From Heliocidaris tuberculata (Eukaryota > Echinodermata > Echinoidea > Camarodonta > Echinometridae): a stretch of DNA of 64,000 nucleotides. The position numbers and the translations under genes were made by a program. Below are positions 11,849 through 26,800 of the stretch, in pieces; the first letter of the stretch is position 1, and each line of letters starts with the position of its first letter. The stretch is from NCBI GenBank assembly GCA_025618425.1, contig CM046838.1:19156880-19220879 (forward strand), in the 5' to 3' direction. The notes under the pieces were generated by a model. That model did no database searches. It was not told the origin of the DNA and was given only the letters and a program-made list of their open reading frames with translations.

Positions 11849-14800
11849 GCTCTATGAAAAAAAAAAAAATCACAACCATAAAATTAGAAAATAAAGGAAG
11901 TGTATTATTTTTTAATTGAAATCCAAATAAAGGTGATTAAACCTTATCAAAAGTTCAAATAACAATTTCTTCTCTCACCCTCTCTCATTCCTCTCTCATC
12001 AAAGGGGCATGTAGAAGCCACACTTAAATAAAAGTGAAAGATATTCACCTTCTTTTAGAAGCGGACTATATTCATTAATAGCACACATTTTAGAGCATGT
12101 TACGTTTTAATACGACCATCAAGAGCACCAACTCTGTAGTTGAAACTTTCTTCTTATACCTCTCCAGTTTTCCAGTTGATGTCCTTAACAATTCATACCT
12201 GAAATTTGTTGAAGTTGCTACTAACAGCATAATAAAAATATAAAAAATAATAAAGCAAAGAGCTGTTCTAGCGCAAAGCCTTTTAAAAGCTAACAGCCCC
12301 AACCCCTTCCTTTTCTACTCCTTATGAAAAAAAAATGAAATAAAATGCATTGCATATGCTACTGAGTATCCCATCCTTATATAACGTGTGCATTATGTTT
12401 GGAATTTCAATATTTATATTGTATACTGGTATTTTTCTATCAATAAAAATGAGTAGTTCAGATATCATATTTTATTTATATATCTATATTTTTTAATTGT
12501 TATTATTCATTTATTTATTTATTTTATTTATTTATTTTATTTATTTATTTTTTTATTTTTTTGGGGGGGGGTTGCAGGATGGGAGCAGGTATAGGGTCTT
12601 AGATGATGTATCTGGTTGTTTTGATACAGTGTATAATACATACATGAGGCCTAATTACGATTGGAAGTGTTAGAAGTTAGGTTTGGCATTTGAATGTAGT
12701 TTATGAGATAAATTGGTATTCCAAACAAGTTAAACAAGGATACTAAACTCTAATCACATGGTGAAGATACATATCTGACATGAGGCATGTGGGAACTTGC
12801 ATTGCATGCATGAAAGAAACTTCTATGCATTCATCCTTTCCAGTGTTCCTTCCATTCTTGTCTCACACAGAGCATGGGGTAATGTGTTTGTTTGAATTTA
12901 TTCGGTCAAATTTCATGGGCTCAATAAATTCAAACATCGGTGGTGTTGGTATGACAGATGAATTTATGGATGACCTCAAAATGTTGTGCATGCCCTTTCT
13001 TCTGTTTTCAGACTTGGAGATGTTACAAGAGAACATTATGTCTTTTCATTACTTGTGAACAATTGGCATGCACATGTATACACATCAGTCAGGGTGGAAG
13101 GTCTTGGTTTCAGAGCATTTGTGAATGCTAGGTGTTGTGTACAAGTCAGATTTTGGGAGATGTGGGTGGAATGTCTTCTCTTTTTTTCCCTTTAATTTGA
13201 TAATGTTAGCTAAATTTTTTAAAAATAACCCGATTCAGAACTATTAATTTCTTAATCTGTACAAATTAAAATAAGTATACTGAGTAATTAAAGGGTATTG
13301 CTTATTCAAAAATGTATAATTCCCAGTTCATCTGCTTGTGAAAAATTGATTTCAACCCAGAAGATTTCAGATAGTATAGATTTACCAGTAATGAAGAAGA
13401 AGGTGTAATTATGGTATTATGCTAAATTTAGAGAACTAAGAACAGATAAAGGTCATCTGTATTGTATCACTTCAAGGGTAGTGCACTCATTAGCTCTAAC
13501 AAACAGATTCGAAAGATATGCACCATATGGAAACTCATCTAACCTTGCAGTGTCACACTTTGTTAGGTTTAGATTTACATGGTCTAATGATCATTCATTG
13601 CTGGTGGCGTAATGTACATGCAGTACCATCAACTACTGACTAGTAGCAGCTGTCACTTTGCTCTTATCTTTGACTGATTAAAACCAATGTAAAATTTCTG
13701 TTATATTTTTCTTTTTAATCATGATTATGACATAGCAGTTATTCATTTGTTTACACGACGCAAAACTAATTATGCACAGCTTTTATCATTAAGTAAAAAG
13801 AATATACTTGCACAATATTATTGATGCATAACTTGTTATTGAGTGAAGACGATATATTTACACATTTAAACACTTGCACAATATTAATGATGCGTAACTT
13901 GTTATTGAGTGAAAACAATATATGTACACAAAACTAATGATGTATAGCTTCATTATTGAGTTAAACAAACACGCTGTAACTATGGATAGTCGCTAATGTA
14001 ATTAAGAATATGGACATATGTTTGTATGTTGTAATTAATATTTCTGTGAACAATTCTTCTGCAAGAGCTACACTAAGTAGCATGTTCCTCAAAATGTGAC
14101 ATTTACTGCAGAATTTCAACACCAAGCTATATTCTTAACTGTAATCGGTCAGTAAATCCAGATTTATATTACTTAATATGTAGTAAGCATTTTATTTCCC
14201 ATGCAGGGGGGGGGGGTAGGTATGGAAGTGATATTTAAAAATTGTTCAGGTTGATGCTGAAGAATCAAATTCTACACGTGTGAGATATATTAGTTCTTTA
14301 CTTTTTCAACATATAACTCCCTATCAGTGGGATTTAGGGTTTTACTTGTCACTGGTATTCAATTTTAGGGTTTCACATGAAATTCAAATTTCTTGGGATA
14401 ATTGTATTTGCAAAATTTTAATGTTAATAATATACTCTAAACTTCGAAGAAAAGAAATCTTTATTGAATCTTCTTTGAATTCTTCTTTTGTATCAGTGAG
14501 ATCAATTTAGCTCTGGAAGGCTTAAAAGAAGCTCTGGTTGAAAAGTACTCTAGTGTGTAAAAATCACTTTGAAGATGTAATCTTACTTTCACAATAGCAA
14601 ATATGAAAATGCTCCCATATGTGTAAATTACTCTTTTGTAGATAAACAAGTATGACTATTCTTTTTATTGTGGTATGTTTTGTATGTGTATGTGTTTTAT
14701 TTATAGCTATGTGTGCAGAAGCTGAGGATTCTCATTGAAGATTCAGATCAAAATTGTGAGTATCGAACTTCTCTCTATCATTTCAATAAAGTAGTTACTG

Positions 14801-17800
14801 TTCGCGATATCTGGTACATCACACTAGTTTTCTTTTCCTTTAATAAAATAAGCTAAAGAATTTAGAATTTACTTAACATGTAGAATCAGAGGTGAGAATC
14901 TTTGCTGTAATTTAAAATGAAATACAATTTATTTCGACTGAATAAAGTGCTGGTGGTATTTGGTGTGCCATTAATTCCAAATCAGCTTCTTACATATTCT
15001 ATAGATTTTCTAGGCCAAAGCATCTGCTATTTAATGGCATAAATACTTGCTAGCAGTAATCATCTTTGGTTAAATCAAACTAGTTAGTACGTGCATATTC
15101 ATAATACAGTAATACATGTCTGACGTTTGTTGAATTAATGTCTTAATGATGGATGATATCATTTGCATTCTGTTTTACAGTGAAATACCTTGGTCTCTTA
15201 GCCATGAGCAAGATCCTGAAGACACATCCTAAGTCAGTCCAGAGCCACAAAGATCTCATCTTAGACTGTCTAGACGATAAAGATGAATCCATCCGACTAA
15301 GAGCTCTTGATCTCCTGTATGGCATGGTGAGAACATTATAGAGATATGGATTATATTGGTGTTTGTAGAGGGGGAGAGATAGAGAATATGATGTGACAGT
15401 ACTAGTGGCATAAAGTTAATTTCAGGATTCCAATATTAAGAAATGGCTAGTGCCAAGAAATTAATTTAAAGGGCAATCCAACCTTGGTAATAAGATGATA
15501 TGTGTGAAAGCAGAAATATAAGAAAAACAGGATGGTGAAAGTTTGAAAGAAATCGGACAAGGACTAAGAAAGTTATGGATGTTTGAAAAATGAGATCACT
15601 ACATCTATGCGAATCTCAAATTGGCAATTTGATGAGTCAATTGTGACATTTTTGTGGACAACTCTCCCATTTGTCGTACACAAAAATATCATAAATTTGT
15701 GGTTTTCTTCAAGGCGCTTTTACCCTCGGGGCTTTTCTCAAAATATATTGGAGATAGCATATTGTTATAGGTCTTCATGAACAAAAAGATCCTACTGCAT
15801 TTTGAAAAAAAGTGACATTTTAGTCATTTTGTGTGTTAGAGCGAATGAGGGAGTTGTCCACAGCTACATCACAGTGACATAACCTATTCGGCCAATTTGA
15901 AATTCCCATAAGCATAGTGATTACAACTTTCAAAAATTCATAACTTTCTTATTGCTTGTCCAATTTCGTTCAAACTTTCACCAATCTGCTTCTCTGATTT
16001 TTCCTCTTTCTTTCAAAGCAACTTGCCATTAAGGTTGGATTTCCCTTTAAAGATTTAAAATGGCAAAGTTAGAAGATTGTTACAGTTGTTATGATTGGGC
16101 TGATTCTTTTATTAATTTATTTTTTTAGGCCTCTATAGAGTTGTCTAGTTAAACATAGTCTTTATATTAACGTATTCGTAGTTACCGCAAAGTATATTAT
16201 CCTTGATGAGAACTTGGTGCTCTCAAATGAGAAAACACTAATAAGTTATTGATTAATGGTAAAGGATCCCGTCATAAAATAGTAAAAAGTTGAAGCCATT
16301 TTGACAAGTGTGGAGTTTAAATTCTGACTGCAATGTCTACATCAAATTTCCCTTTAAAACTTGTAGGTGTCCAAGAAAAATCTGATGGAGATAGTGAAGA
16401 AGCTGATGATTCACGTAGACAAGGCAGAGGGATCGGTGTACAGGGACGAGCTTCTAGCCAAGATACTCGAGATCTGTAGCCAGAATAACTACCAGTACAT
16501 CATCAACTTTGAGTGGTAAGACAGTCTCTAGGATAACTTATTTCTACTCCTACTCCTATGTCGATTCTTCGTTGACCGTCGGGTATTCTGCCCAGTGTTT
16601 ATTATTATCTGGTAATCTTATTATTTGGTAATATGTTGGAACTTAGCAACTGTTAGCAACTTCATTATTTGTCAACATACAAAAATCCCATTACCATTAC
16701 TTTTTTCTTTCCATTGTATAATTTTAAATGCAGTGTATGCAGCCATGGAGCGTTGATAGAGGTCAAAGGGTTGTATGATAAACATATGCATGTTCATTTT
16801 CCTCATTTTGTGTACTGCTCTATACTTTAAGAACCCACACAACTTGTATTTATGTATTTTGAATACAGGGGTCTCAAATCAATCTGGTAGTTATTTTTGT
16901 ATTTGTACTGTCCATATGTTCTCTTTAGCTTATCACCCTGTAGTCTTATGAATAGACATTTTAAATATAATTGTTTTCATTATTTTTGTTCAGGTACGTG
17001 AGCATCTTGGTTGAGTTAACAAGGATAGAAGGCACTAAACATGGCCACCTTATTGCTTCTCAGATGCTGGATGTGGCTATCAGGGTCAAAGCCATCAGAC
17101 CTTTTGCTGCAAGACAGATGGTAAAGATGGCTGTTTGATTCTCAAACATGATTTTCAGTCATCTTGTAGCTTTACTGAGTGTTTTGAAATATTAGTTTCG
17201 GCAAGGTCATACAGTAATTCAAGCTGGTTTTCTCAGTCAACCATAAAGTTTGACGGGATATGTCAAAACATACAGAAAACAAAGCCTATTCTTTCATAAA
17301 TTGCCTTTTAATGATCAGAATATGAAAGTTTCTAAGCCTTTTCAAAACTCTAAACTTTGCTGATACCAGACAGAACTAATACAAAGTTTTGTCAACCATA
17401 GATTTTGCACCATTCCACAATAATGGCTTTTGCTCACTCAAGCGTAACATATCGTTAGATGTTTTGGTATCATTTGATAGGAGAGACCCTAAGCTATCCA
17501 TAGGTATGAAAATTTCCTGAACATATTTTGAAATGTTCATTTGGGGAGACTTTTTCCAAATGTCAACTTTTTACGGTTCTCAAATTTGTTAACACTAGTC
17601 AGCACAAAATACCAATTCTTGTCAAGTCTGGATTTTGCATCCTTTCGCAAAAGTCGCTTTTGCTCACTCGAGCTCAAAATATTGCCACATATTTTGGTAT
17701 CATTTGATAGAAGAGACCCTAATCTATCCACGGGTATGAAAATTTCCTATAAATATTTTGAAATATTTATTTTGGAAGACTTTTTCCAACTGTTAACTTT

Positions 17801-20800
17801 TTGGGGGGATGCACTGTATTATGCGAAGTTTAAACATACCCTCTTTCAAAGTGAAGTCATTGCTGTATGTATGCAGTGTTTGCATTTTAATGTAATGAAT
17901 TACACTTAGAATTTCAGAATATGTATGGTGTCCCAGAACCTGCCAATTTCAACAATTCAATGTTGCTGTGATATTGGCAGTGACCTGGAAGCCTGTATTG
18001 CAATATGAAACTTAAACGGTTGAAAACCTGAAACTTTCACTAATTCCAAACACCAGCAATTTTATCACGGCAAGAAACTTTTGCAAATAGCAAAAATTCA
18101 GTGTTGTACTATGCTGTGATGCAAGTATTTCGCGGCATGATACTTTCGCAAAATTTTTTGTGGGTGAAACTTCTGGTTTTAATGTAACATCCAATACTGA
18201 TTACTTTCTACAACAGGCCACCTTGCTGGAGAACACCCACCTGCTGATCGGCACTGCGGCGCAGAGGAACGGCATATGCGAGGTGCTCTACGCCGCAGCA
18301 TGGATAGTAGGAGAATTCCCCGAATACCTGGCCCATCCCCAAACCACCCTTGAGAATATGCTCAAGCATAGGGTCACAGTCCTACCAGGCCATATACAAG
18401 TGAGTCCATTCTCTCATTTTTTATCTGTGTCTTTGTCTCTGAATCTGCCTACCATGGAGATTGGATTCCCAATTTTGAATTGTGGCTGTATGCTCTAGTG
18501 AACCTGCTTCTATTATTCAGTATCTGTTCATTTTTGTCACTGTTTTTGTGAGATGACATTTTGTATCTGATTGTCATTTTCATCTTTAAAATGCTATAGT
18601 AATTTGATTCCTTGATTATTTGCTGTATGCACCAACCTCCTATCAACATTTTCACATTTTAGGGGTCTTTGTGTCCAATTATTTTTCCTTGGTCCAAATT
18701 AAGTAAACTGAACTTTCAACATCTCATGGGAATGGTTTGGGAAGATCGACACATTTTAGTTGGTTGGAAGTAAGCATAATTGACATATTTATTACCTTTG
18801 TTGTACCTTTGGCAGGGAGAAGTTGATTTGGTATTTTCTGTCTCCTGTCCCCATGTTTGATAAGAGCACCAAATGTGGTATGTACTGGAAAAACTCTGCT
18901 GTCGTTGGCAGACCCTTGTTATAGTCAAGCAATGTTGTTGGTACCTATGGCTTTATAACATAAGTCCTCACCAACGAATAGGCACTGACTTCCTGAACTT
19001 GAGTTACCCCACTCCTACATCCACTGGCATATTCCTTGAATTCCACCTCATCATCAGCAATACTAAAATGTTAAATCTGTATCCTTTCTCCCAGGGCATC
19101 TATGTTCAGAACATCCTGAAGTTGTACAGCAACATCCTGTTGAAGATGGAGGAAGATGACAGCAAGGAGGATGTGGTCAGGGTCACTCAGCTTCTCATCG
19201 AGAAGCTTCCATCGTTCGCAGAGAGTGCTGACCTGGAGGTGCAAGAAAGGGTAAGACAGTATGAATTGTGATATTTATCTGAATACAGGGAAGCGTTTCA
19301 TCAAGTGTTTTGTCAGAGATTTTTACCGACAACTGTTATAAGCTACTGAAATCCTTGCATCTGATTGGCTGAGAGCAAATTTGTCAGTAAAAATCACTGA
19401 CCAAACGCTTGATGAAACGCTTCCCTGGTCCCTGTTTTAACACAATAGATTTATATACACCGTAGTAAAACCATCCAGAAGTAAAAACTGATCATTATCA
19501 GACCACTCTTACATAGACCTCACTTACAAGTCAGTGTTTCTGACATTCAGTTCTATGAAGTTCAATCTCACTTTTTCCCTACGTTACTCACCTCTTTCTA
19601 TCCCTGTCCCCTCTCCTACTTTCAGTCTCTTTCACAAAACTATATTTTTGGTTTATTGTTGTTCCTATTTCCTTTCTCTTCTTCTTCCTATCCAAATACA
19701 TGTACATTCATCCATGTGTTTCCCTTTATATCTCTTTCTCTGTCCCTCATATTCATTATTACTCTGAGAATTTTATTTTCTTGCTACAGTCAAACCTGTT
19801 CTAGCAACCACTTGTGTAGAAAAACCACCTGTCTATGAAGACCTCTTTTTTGTTTACCTTGTACAAATTTTCCTCATAAAAACATATTAAAGGGTACCAA
19901 TCACCAAAAATGATTTTGCTCTGTATGTTAGAGGTTTCATGTCGTTATACTATATTCAAAATATGGGCTTTTTGTTTCAAATATTAATTCTGTAAAGAGA
20001 TATTGCAATTTCAATTACACTCTCTATAAGCGTAAAAGCAGATCGTGATTAGACTACTTAACGCACCCGTACGTGCTCGCATATACTTTATACTTTCTAG
20101 CTGTACACAAATTATTTTTCCAGGTGATTGGTACACTGGTACATTGGTACACTCTGTACACTTTAAAGAAACCTGCACATAAAGACCACCCGCCTGTCAA
20201 GAACAATGTTCTTGTTTGCCTTGAGTAGTCTGTATATACAGGTTTCTCTTTAATTTGCACCATCTTTCTATTTCCACTTATATCATTTTCCATCCCTCTC
20301 TGTCTTGTCTAGGCGTGCTGCACCTTGCAGCTTTTGAAATATGTCAACAAGCTCCTGGAGAAGGATGAGACTGTGGCAGCAGAGCTTGCCGATCTCTTTG
20401 TTGGAGAGCTCAACCCTGTGGCGCCAAAGGCACAAAAGAAGGTCCCTGTACCAGAAGGGTGAGTTTGCCCATTTTAAATATGACATTGCTATCAGATTTC
20501 AACATTCTGGATGTGTAAATGGTCATTCACTTTGGTTACAAAAGATTCTCAGTTTTCATATGCCTAATGTGTTTGAGAAATGTGGATGGAATGTGACAGG
20601 ATAATAAACCTGAAGGGACTTAGCCAAAGAACTTATATCCTTGAATAGCGTGTTCTATCCAAGTCTAGACATATTTATGTTTCTAGTATCTTGTATATCA
20701 AATTTGCATCCGTAATGTTTAATTTTTTTTTCTTGTATATAGTTTGGATCTTGACAAGTGGATCAATGCCCCTCCATCTGATAGCTCTGATGAGGAAGTC

Positions 20801-23800
20801 ACCATAGATACCATGTTTATTCATGATGCCCACAGGTAACAATGTGATAACCAGAAATCGGTAATCTGTATGGTGATGGTGGAGATGTGATGATGATGAT
20901 GATGATGACGATGATGATGATGATAATGATGATGATTATGATGATTATGATGAGGATAGTGAAAGTGACTATAATGGAAGTCTGGGTAATGAGGAAGATT
21001 ATGATGGTGCTTAAATGTGACCAACGTTATGCTGGTGACAATTATAATAATGATAATGTAAAGAATAACTGTAATGTTGATGATTGATAAGATGATAATG
21101 AGTTATGATGATGAAAATAGAGATGTAAAGGTTGATAATGATAACAAAGATGGTAATGGTGTCATATCAATGATGATACCTTATCTTCTTTTCCTCCCAA
21201 ACCAGGGTCAACCATCAGAAGGTGGTGTATGAGGAGCTGGATGAGGAGGAGCTTGAGAAGAGGAGGGAAGCCAGGCGGGTAGAGCAGGCCAGCAACCCCC
21301 ATTATCTCAAGGATGACCGTAGCTCCAAGAAGAAGAAGCTCAAAGACCTCGCTGCAGAGAACGACGGTGTTACCAACAACATCCCAGTGGCTCAGATTGA
21401 CCTTAGTGTGCCTCTACACGTCCCAGGTATGCCTTGGTTTCTTTCTTCTCTCCCTCTTTGATTTTCCAACCTTTTTTAATGTGTGGTTAGTGTTAGAGTT
21501 AGGGTTAGGAGTAGGTCAGGTCACAGTCAGTGTCAGAGTTGAACATGTATCACAAATATCCTTGTGTGATGGGACATTCTGCACTTGTTTTGTCTCGTTT
21601 ATCCTCCTGATACCTTGCGACACCATACACTCTGCTAGGAGTACGAATGAACGTCTGATTTTAAGGAATCAATACAAGTTCTTCTTCAAAGAACTATTCT
21701 TTGATTTATTCATGGAAGACAGTTTACTACAAGTGTCTTATCACTCCTTCATTTGTATTCTAAGTGTGAAATTCCAGTCGCTCTCTATGTTAAGGAAAAT
21801 AATGATGCTTTCAGAAATTGACCTTGGGATGCAGATTTATTGTGTCAGTGCTATAGGTTGTTTCAACTAACCAATTTTTTTATATCAGGCACTTTGATTA
21901 TAAACAAATTTTAATTTGTGATACATGTTTGTAAACTTAGTTGCCTTGTACAATGTAAGGATCAACTTTGGCAACTTGTGTCTAATAATGAGGGTCAAAT
22001 TACCCATATTGTTGGATGTATCAGATGCACACAGCGATTGGTATTGTATGATTCAGATTGCTGTATCTATTTCAAACTGGATGGATTATTCTCACACCAT
22101 CCATACTCGATCATATTTGCACAATTGCAACCTTCCATTGGAATTATTCTCAAATGTTTTTGCTATCTGTGTTTCGTGTTCATTTTTGTTTTCTCTTTGT
22201 GTATATTTCATATGTAATCTTCCCAGTATCTTGCTTTAATCTTCCTGTCCCCCTGACTTTGTTTATTCAGTTCCGTAGTAATGTCCTTTGCACTCCTTCA
22301 TTGTTACCCTATCAAAATGGAATATGGCGTATATTTAATTTTTTCGGAGGCCAGCTCAGTGCTGCAGAGCTCAAAGATAAAGCAGAAGAAAGCTTGCCAA
22401 AGACTAAGTATTGAGTCTAATGATTTGAGGCAGTGATTTCAACATTTGATGAATTTGGAAAGACGTGTCTAGCACTGGACTGCACACAAAGTTGATTTCA
22501 GGTTGTTGTGTGTTCAGCAATTAACGCTTTTAGCAGTAGAAAAGAGGCATGAGATGTTTTTAAAATGCACACTTTATAGCTTTTCATTCTGTCTCTGTCT
22601 CTGCAAAGTAACACAAAATACCATACAGGCAAAAGCAAAACTATTTTGGCATTAACACTTTACACTGTGCAGTGGACTTTGCTACGGGCATCAGTTTTTC
22701 CCCCCTCGATCATTTCTTGCATAATCACGGTCCACTTTCTTTCAAACTTTACTCGATCCCACTAACACACTTACATGATGTGTAGGCATGAAAAAGGGCC
22801 GGCCTAAGCCCCCAGCATACGACGATATTCCAGGTGACTAAGTATGGTTCATGATTGCATGCTGCTGTTGCTACTGCTCCTGCTCCTTCTCCTTCTCCTC
22901 CTCCTTCACAATCTGCTTGTCTTCTAAAATGCAGGGTGCCACAAAAACAGTTGCCCATAAGGTTGTATCTCCGGCGACATTTGCTCTGTGTTAATTTTGT
23001 ACACTAACCGAATTCTGAACTCCAACCCTGTTCTAAACACTATACCTAACCCTAATCCTAACCCTAACTCTAAACCTAAATCCCAGTCGCAACTCTAACC
23101 CTAACCCTATATCTATGACTAAATAAATCCTGAAGCAATTGTCGCTGGAGCATATGTCGGAGCACTGCCAATAAACCTTTGCCTAATGACCTTTGCGAAA
23201 CACTTTGGAAAACTCTCAAGGATGTTCATGCTCATATCAAGTCATCGGCATCATGTTAACAAGCTTAGGATTTTGTTCTTAATGGTTTATTCTATTCTGG
23301 TACTGTTCATTGGATCTGAGAAGAGTCATTTTGTAAACAACAAAACAGAACAAAAAGTAAACATGAGTTGTTTTCTAGAAGCAGTGTTTTGTTCAGAAAT
23401 CAGTCATATTGTTGTAAAGCTTATTTTGTTTTGAAAAAAAAAATCTAAAAGCAGTCATTGAATAAGAAATGCAGTCTTGAAAACCATTTGAACACTGCTT
23501 AATTTTTGACTCTCCATAAAATGAATGTCCTATCCAAACTTTCCCCTTTTCATTGTAAACCACCACATCTACAACTTGATAACCTTGTACATTGCATTTG
23601 TTAGGGACCTACAGATCTATTTGAAACTCACCAGACTTGGTGAATTGTTCTTCATAGCTCTAATGTGAAAAGCTTTGTTTTCGGATCTAATTTCCCTAAA
23701 CAATTGGATATTATTGCTACAGTTCCTATCTCTGTCTCTTTAGCTTGCACAAGTATCCCTTTGTGAGACCTGGGCCCTATTTCATGAAGCTTGTTAGCCA

Positions 23801-26800
23801 GGACAAGTTACAGTAACGGTTACAAGCTACTGAAATCATTTCATTTGATTGGCTGTGAGCAAATTTGATAGCATTGTTACAGCTGTGATTGATAATAGTT
23901 TTGTGAAACCGGGCCCAGCTGGTAGATCTGAAGATTTGAACTGAGATGTACAAAAATGTGACCTTCATCGTAAAACCAACAAGATGTCAGCTGGATCTTA
24001 ACTGCAATCAAATGCTCATTTGATTTGCATGTTTTCAAAGATTTTATGTAATTTCCTGTAGTAAAAAAATAAATGTGTGACTTCGTTCATGATATCAATG
24101 AGAAATGTTCAGATATCGCCCTCCATTTGCTAAGGAATTTTGATGATGTTTGTGGATTTAAGATGAAATGTCACATTTATGTAAGCACTGACCTATGCTT
24201 GTCATTCTGTAGACCTTGCCCCCAATATTTCTTTTCTCCCCCCTGCACGCACGTCATTAAAATTAGCAACTTGAATATGACCCAACCCGTTTTATGCATT
24301 GTGCCGAAACTACGCAGTGAAGATGTTATTGACCTGGTTTTCCGTCTTGTCCTCAATCTGCTTTGAAGTATTTTATTTTTTGTTTGCCTCACTCCTGTAC
24401 ACCCCTTTTGTTGCATTTACTAGAACACTGCAGAAAACTTGTGAAGCATCATTCCAGTTGGAGTTACACGTATATGTACACTGTATTATTGATTTCATAA
24501 TTTATTAATTTGAATACGTTGGTTTTTAAAAGTGTAATCCATGCTGGTCACATCATTTGTATAACTGTAATCTCTGCTGATTTGCTATTTTATTAATGCT
24601 TTTTCTAAGAATACTGTTTTTGTAAAATCTTACTTTGATGTGCTTGTGAGCCCATATGCAGGTACGTCTGTAGTGTTTCAATAAGTTTTTTTGTATGTCT
24701 ATGCCTTAAAGGGGGTACCCAATGCTGAAACAATGTTAGTTCATTTAAAAGATCATGATTTTATTAGAAGAAAATCATTTGCCTTATTTTTTTTTTTAAA
24801 TTCGTGTTGCCAGAAAATCCCCGAAATATGGTAAGATTTCTGGATATTTTGGCCCCTCAGCTGTGTCCCAATTTCAGCTAGGTAACCACAATGACGTCAA
24901 AGTGGTTACCTTGTCGCGCAATTATAGCAAAATGCGCGCAAGGTGTAATGCATTTTGTACAGTCTAGCGCGCAACACATCTGCAATACGCGAACCTGGGT
25001 AACCACTTTGACGTCATTGTGGTTACCTAGCTGAAATTGGGACACAGCTGAGGGGCCAAAATATCCTGAAGTCTTACCATATTTTGGGGATTTTTCTGGC
25101 AACACGAATTTTTAAAAAACTTAAGGCAGATGATTTTCTGCTAATAAAATCATGATCTTTTAAATGAACTAACATTGTTTCAGCATTGGGTACCCCCTTT
25201 AAAGAGCTGAGAAACATGGATGGAACTTGAGCTGCATTTCGAAGTACTGTGAAACAGAAACTTATGTGACTTAAGACACTTTGTTAACAGAGACCATTCA
25301 ACATATTTTATTAGTTTTTGTGACATGAAATTTGAATAAGTCTTGACCACTTAACAAAAAATCACAAATGTTTCTGTTTTAACTTTAGTCAGTCAGTATC
25401 ATGTTCCTGTGCACCTCAGTTTGCAGATTATATTGCAACCTTCTAGAAATCTGTTTTTATGTAATCTGTTGAAAGTTAGTAGATTCTTGACCAGTGATAA
25501 AATGAAGTTGTGGTAACATCTGGTTGTCAATCAAAGACTAAGATTTAGAATCCATGTATGTTGTAAGATATTGACTCCTATTCATTCCTTGTTAATGTCT
25601 GGATAATGCTCTCAAGACATGGAAGACAACTTTGATCAGACCTGCCACCTCCTTGGTGGAGCTAGTAGCAATTATAAGCCATCTGTTCCTGGCTTACCCT
25701 CTTGTATGTATTCCAGTTTTTACTGACAATTCATTTTGAAGACAGAAGAAAAAAAAAATAGGGGTTGAGTGCAAAGGGGCATGAGGGTATGACTTAAGAT
25801 TTCTGCATGGTGCACTGAAAAATAAAAAAGTCTTCAAATTTACATTGCTATAGTTCAGTTTTCTATTTTAGCTACATGTACATGTATTTCTATTTACAGT
25901 TTTTACCGATAATTCATTTTGAAGATAGAGGAAGAAAAAAAATTAAGGGTTTCATGCAAAGGAGCATGAGGGTATGACCTGCATGGTGCGATAAAAAATT
26001 AAAAAGTCACACAATTTTGCATTGCTATAGTTCACTTTTCTATTTTAGCTATTTCTATTTACAGTTTTTACCGATAATTCCTTTTGAAGAAGAAGGAAAA
26101 AGATCAGTTTTGTGCAAAGGGGCATGAGGGTACAACTTAAAAGTCCTGCATGGTGCACGAAAAAATAAGTCTTCAAATTTACATGATTGCTAATGTACAG
26201 TTTTCTATAATTTTAGCTACATGTATTTCTATTTACAGTTTTTACCAACAATTCATTATGAAAATAGAAGAAAAAAATAAAGATTAGGAGTTTAGTGCAA
26301 AGGGGCATGAGGGTACGACTTAAGAGTCCCGCATGGTGCATTAAAACATTTTCTGAAAAGTCACAAATTTTTACATTGCTAAAGTTCAGTTTTCTAATTA
26401 AGCTATTTCTCTTTAATACAGTTTTATATTTATCTGTTAGTTTCTTGTTCAAGATTACTCCAGCAATACTAAATTTGTGTGGTGTAAGAAGAGATGTGAA
26501 ATACATGTATCCTGGAAAATGAATCAAATGATCAATGTTTTAATCAACTTCATTTAGTTCTATCGCTTTTTACATGTACCTTCTCTTGAACAGGCTTGTG
26601 CATTTTGCAGGTTTTCTTTCTTTCTCTCTCATGCATAAAATCTTTTTTGATGAAATATAGGTAATTACCATCAGGGGCGGATCCAGGATTTCGTATAAGG
26701 GGGGGGCACACAAATGCAGGATTGTCAACTTTGGGAAACTGCTTGGAGGGAGACCCATATTTTTTTGGTCTCTCGCCAGCCCTCCAAAAGTCGCTCAGTG

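Noticed and set aside
23035..23110. Interstitial telomere or chromosome fusion point
   Set aside because: The CCCTAA-like hexamers are few and degenerate and belong to a dispersed hairpin element with a second copy near 9.7 kb.
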